Positions 62,734 through 64,000 of a DNA stretch of 64,000 nt are shown here, one piece after another (the first letter of the stretch is position 1; each line of letters opens with the position of its first letter). Below the pieces are notes generated by a model. The model was given only the letters and a program-made list of their open reading frames with translations. It was not told the DNA's origin and ran no database searches. The stretch is from the NCBI RefSeq assembly GCF_017168145.1, contig NZ_JADQTL010000010.1:372001-436000 (forward strand), read 5' to 3'. A program made the position numbers and the translations under genes. The DNA is from Anaerovorax sp. IOR16 (GTDB taxonomy: Bacteria; Bacillota; Clostridia; Peptostreptococcales; Anaerovoracaceae).

Positions 62734-64000
62734 CTAAAGTGCTTTATCTACTTCGGACTGATCCGCATCTAAGGAAGTCAATGTACTTTTTACTTTAGCA
62801 GATACAGAACTGTATCCTCTTTTTGCAACCTTTCGTAACAATTCTGTCTTATCTGCTACAGGATAAAAGTTACTGCCATAGGTTCCCATTGCATCGGCTC
62901 CACCAATGTCTCTTCCATAGCCCCATACTGTGAACTGTACACGTACGACATCGCCATCTTGAAGATACGTATCCGAGAAACCTACATTCGGAAAGACATC
63001 ATTGACGGAATACATCCAGCCAGACATGCTTGTATAATCAAATTCCCCTAATGAATCCGGATCTTTACGTTGCTCAATTTCAGCTTCATCTTTTTCTAGC
63101 ACTGCTTTTAAACACTCTGGGGTATTGGTAAGATCCATAGGAACTATACCGTCAACTCCTTTAATATGTGCCAAATAAAATGCCTTTTCTGGTTTTCCGG
63201 TGTATTCATAATCAAATCCATATTGATCTAAAACTCTTAATAGTGCCTGCGCCGAATTTTCACCCTCAAAAATTTCCACTTCCATTGGTTCAATCAAATA
63301 CTCGGCTCCCAATGTTAAAAGTTCTACCGTAAACACTGCATGCCCTACGGATTCTCCTTCTGCCACTGCTATGTGATACAACGTATACGTCTTTTTCGTG
63401 GTTTCTCCGTCTGCAGTCGCACTGACAACAACGATATTAGTTCCTTCCGCTAATTCCAACGTAAAACTGGTTTTTACCTTATCATCCCAATTATACGGCA
63501 CTTCTTCCTCATTAAGCGTTACCTTACAGTCAATTTTTTTGTCATTAACATCTTTCGCGAATACATCAAAGGTAATCTTGGTCGGTTTAATAGTTTTTCC
63601 ATCTACTAAGGTTGTATCAATTCTCGGTGCTGTCGGTGAAATGCTTTCATCTACCTTTCCGGAGGAAGAAACCTTTGGTTTTTCACCTGCACTTTTTATC
63701 GTAGCACCGGCTGCCACTAATTTTTTCCCTGCATATACTTGAGAAACACCTTCTGCAGCTGTTACTTCCGTTCCATTGGTCTTTATTTTTACATTGCTTG
63801 CTTCTACCGAAACAGCATCTAATTTGCCGGTTCCTTCTACCAAAAATCCTTCAGCGGCAACCGCCATTTCTAATACTTCTCCGGAAACATCAAACTTGCT
63901 ATTCTTTGCAGTTGCTTTGACTTCTGTTTTTTGAATATGTGACATAGAATCCACATTTACATTTGCTTTGACCGCATTTACCTCAAGTGCATCTACCTTT
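62734..64000 (-). CDS. DUF4430 protein with beta-rich repeat N-terminus, 5' end cut by window edge
   Basis: The frame is open to the right edge, so the N-terminus is missing (422 residues visible; an internal ATG at 63954 is not a convincing start). The visible N-terminal part consists of alternating short beta-strand-like units (VDALEVNAVKANVNVDS and SVEASNVKIKTNGTEV), like an adhesin-type beta-helix. A sandwich domain (about 150-215) follows, then a DUF4430 domain (about 220-390) with SGWMYSVNDVFPNVGFSD and GYGRDIGGADAMG. It ends 18 bases before the barrel gene, in the same run. The anchoring mode is unknown because the N-terminus is outside the window. Confidence 0.8.
   Translation of the reverse strand, partial: KVDALEVNAVKANVNVDSMSHIQKTEVKATAKNSKFDVSGEVLEMAVAAEGFLVEGTGKLDAVSVEASNVKIKTNGTEVTAAEGVSQVYAGKKLVAAGATIKSAGEKPKVSSSGKVDESISPTAPRIDTTLVDGKTIKPTKITFDVFAKDVNDKKIDCKVTLNEEEVPYNWDDKVKTSFTLELAEGTNIVVVSATADGETTKKTYTLYHIAVAEGESVGHAVFTVELLTLGAEYLIEPMEVEIFEGENSAQALLRVLDQYGFDYEYTGKPEKAFYLAHIKGVDGIVPMDLTNTPECLKAVLEKDEAEIEQRKDPDSLGEFDYTSMSGWMYSVNDVFPNVGFSDTYLQDGDVVRVQFTVWGYGRDIGGADAMGTYGSNFYPVADKTELLRKVAKRGYSSVSAKVKSTLTSLDADQSEVDKAL

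Overview
The window looks like chromosomal DNA of a low-GC, anaerobic, spore-forming Firmicute of the class Clostridia. The grounds are AT-rich intergenic DNA, Shine-Dalgarno-led genes ending mostly in TAA, sporulation genes (spoIIR and a SipL/SpoVID-like LysM coat-morphogenesis protein), sigma-54 regulators, S-layer-homology (SLH) surface proteins, ECF transporters and a thiolase. I cannot name the species. No rRNA, tRNA, CRISPR array or insertion sequence was seen.

Layout. (1) 1-2.8 kb: partial hslO and a phosphohexomutase. (2) 3.1-17.3 kb: two locally wired sigma-54 circuits. The first activator is followed by a sigma-54 promoter driving an NhaC antiporter and an alanine-dehydrogenase-like gene. 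The second is divergent from a lysA-dapF-dicarboxylate/amino-acid symporter operon with its own -12/-24 promoter; the symporter carries an in-frame TAG. Between them lie a DmpA-type peptidase, a VanZ-DacF fusion and a PatB-type C-S lyase. (3) 17.3-21.5 kb: spoIIR, sipL-like gene, ispE. (4) 21.7-32.9 kb: dimethylargininase-like hydrolase, thiolase, DUF2156 protein, isochorismatase-family hydrolase with a homopolymer frameshift at its start, surE, LysE exporter, MocR regulator, alanine racemase, a second NhaC and its FadR-type regulator. (5) 33-40 kb: a non-pyrrolysine MttB-family methyltransferase, a sirtuin, a radical-SAM/TIGR03915 DNA-repair pair behind a LexA-like box, a ureohydrolase and a response-regulator diguanylate cyclase.

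(6) 40-64 kb, the outstanding region: a 24-kb block, all on the minus strand, that appears to be a bacterial transcobalamin-like corrinoid capture and import system. Transcobalamin and intrinsic factor consist of an alpha/alpha barrel followed by a C-terminal domain related to DUF4430. Here those two modules recur on surface proteins: SLH-anchored, membrane-anchored, separate, or joined in transcobalamin order in one protein. They are interleaved with two complete ECF transporters (S component, two ATPases, EcfT). A textbook cobalamin riboswitch with a transcription terminator, behind a sigma-A promoter, precedes the first gene of one set. That ties at least that set to B12. The second set runs off the right edge.

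How the genes may work together: SLH proteins in the wall capture corrinoid, membrane-tethered DUF4430 and barrel proteins pass it on, and the ECF transporters import it. A corrinoid-using MttB-family enzyme lies upstream in the same window. The sigma-54, FadR-like and MocR circuits point to regulated amino-acid or methylated-amine metabolism coupled to sodium/proton antiport.
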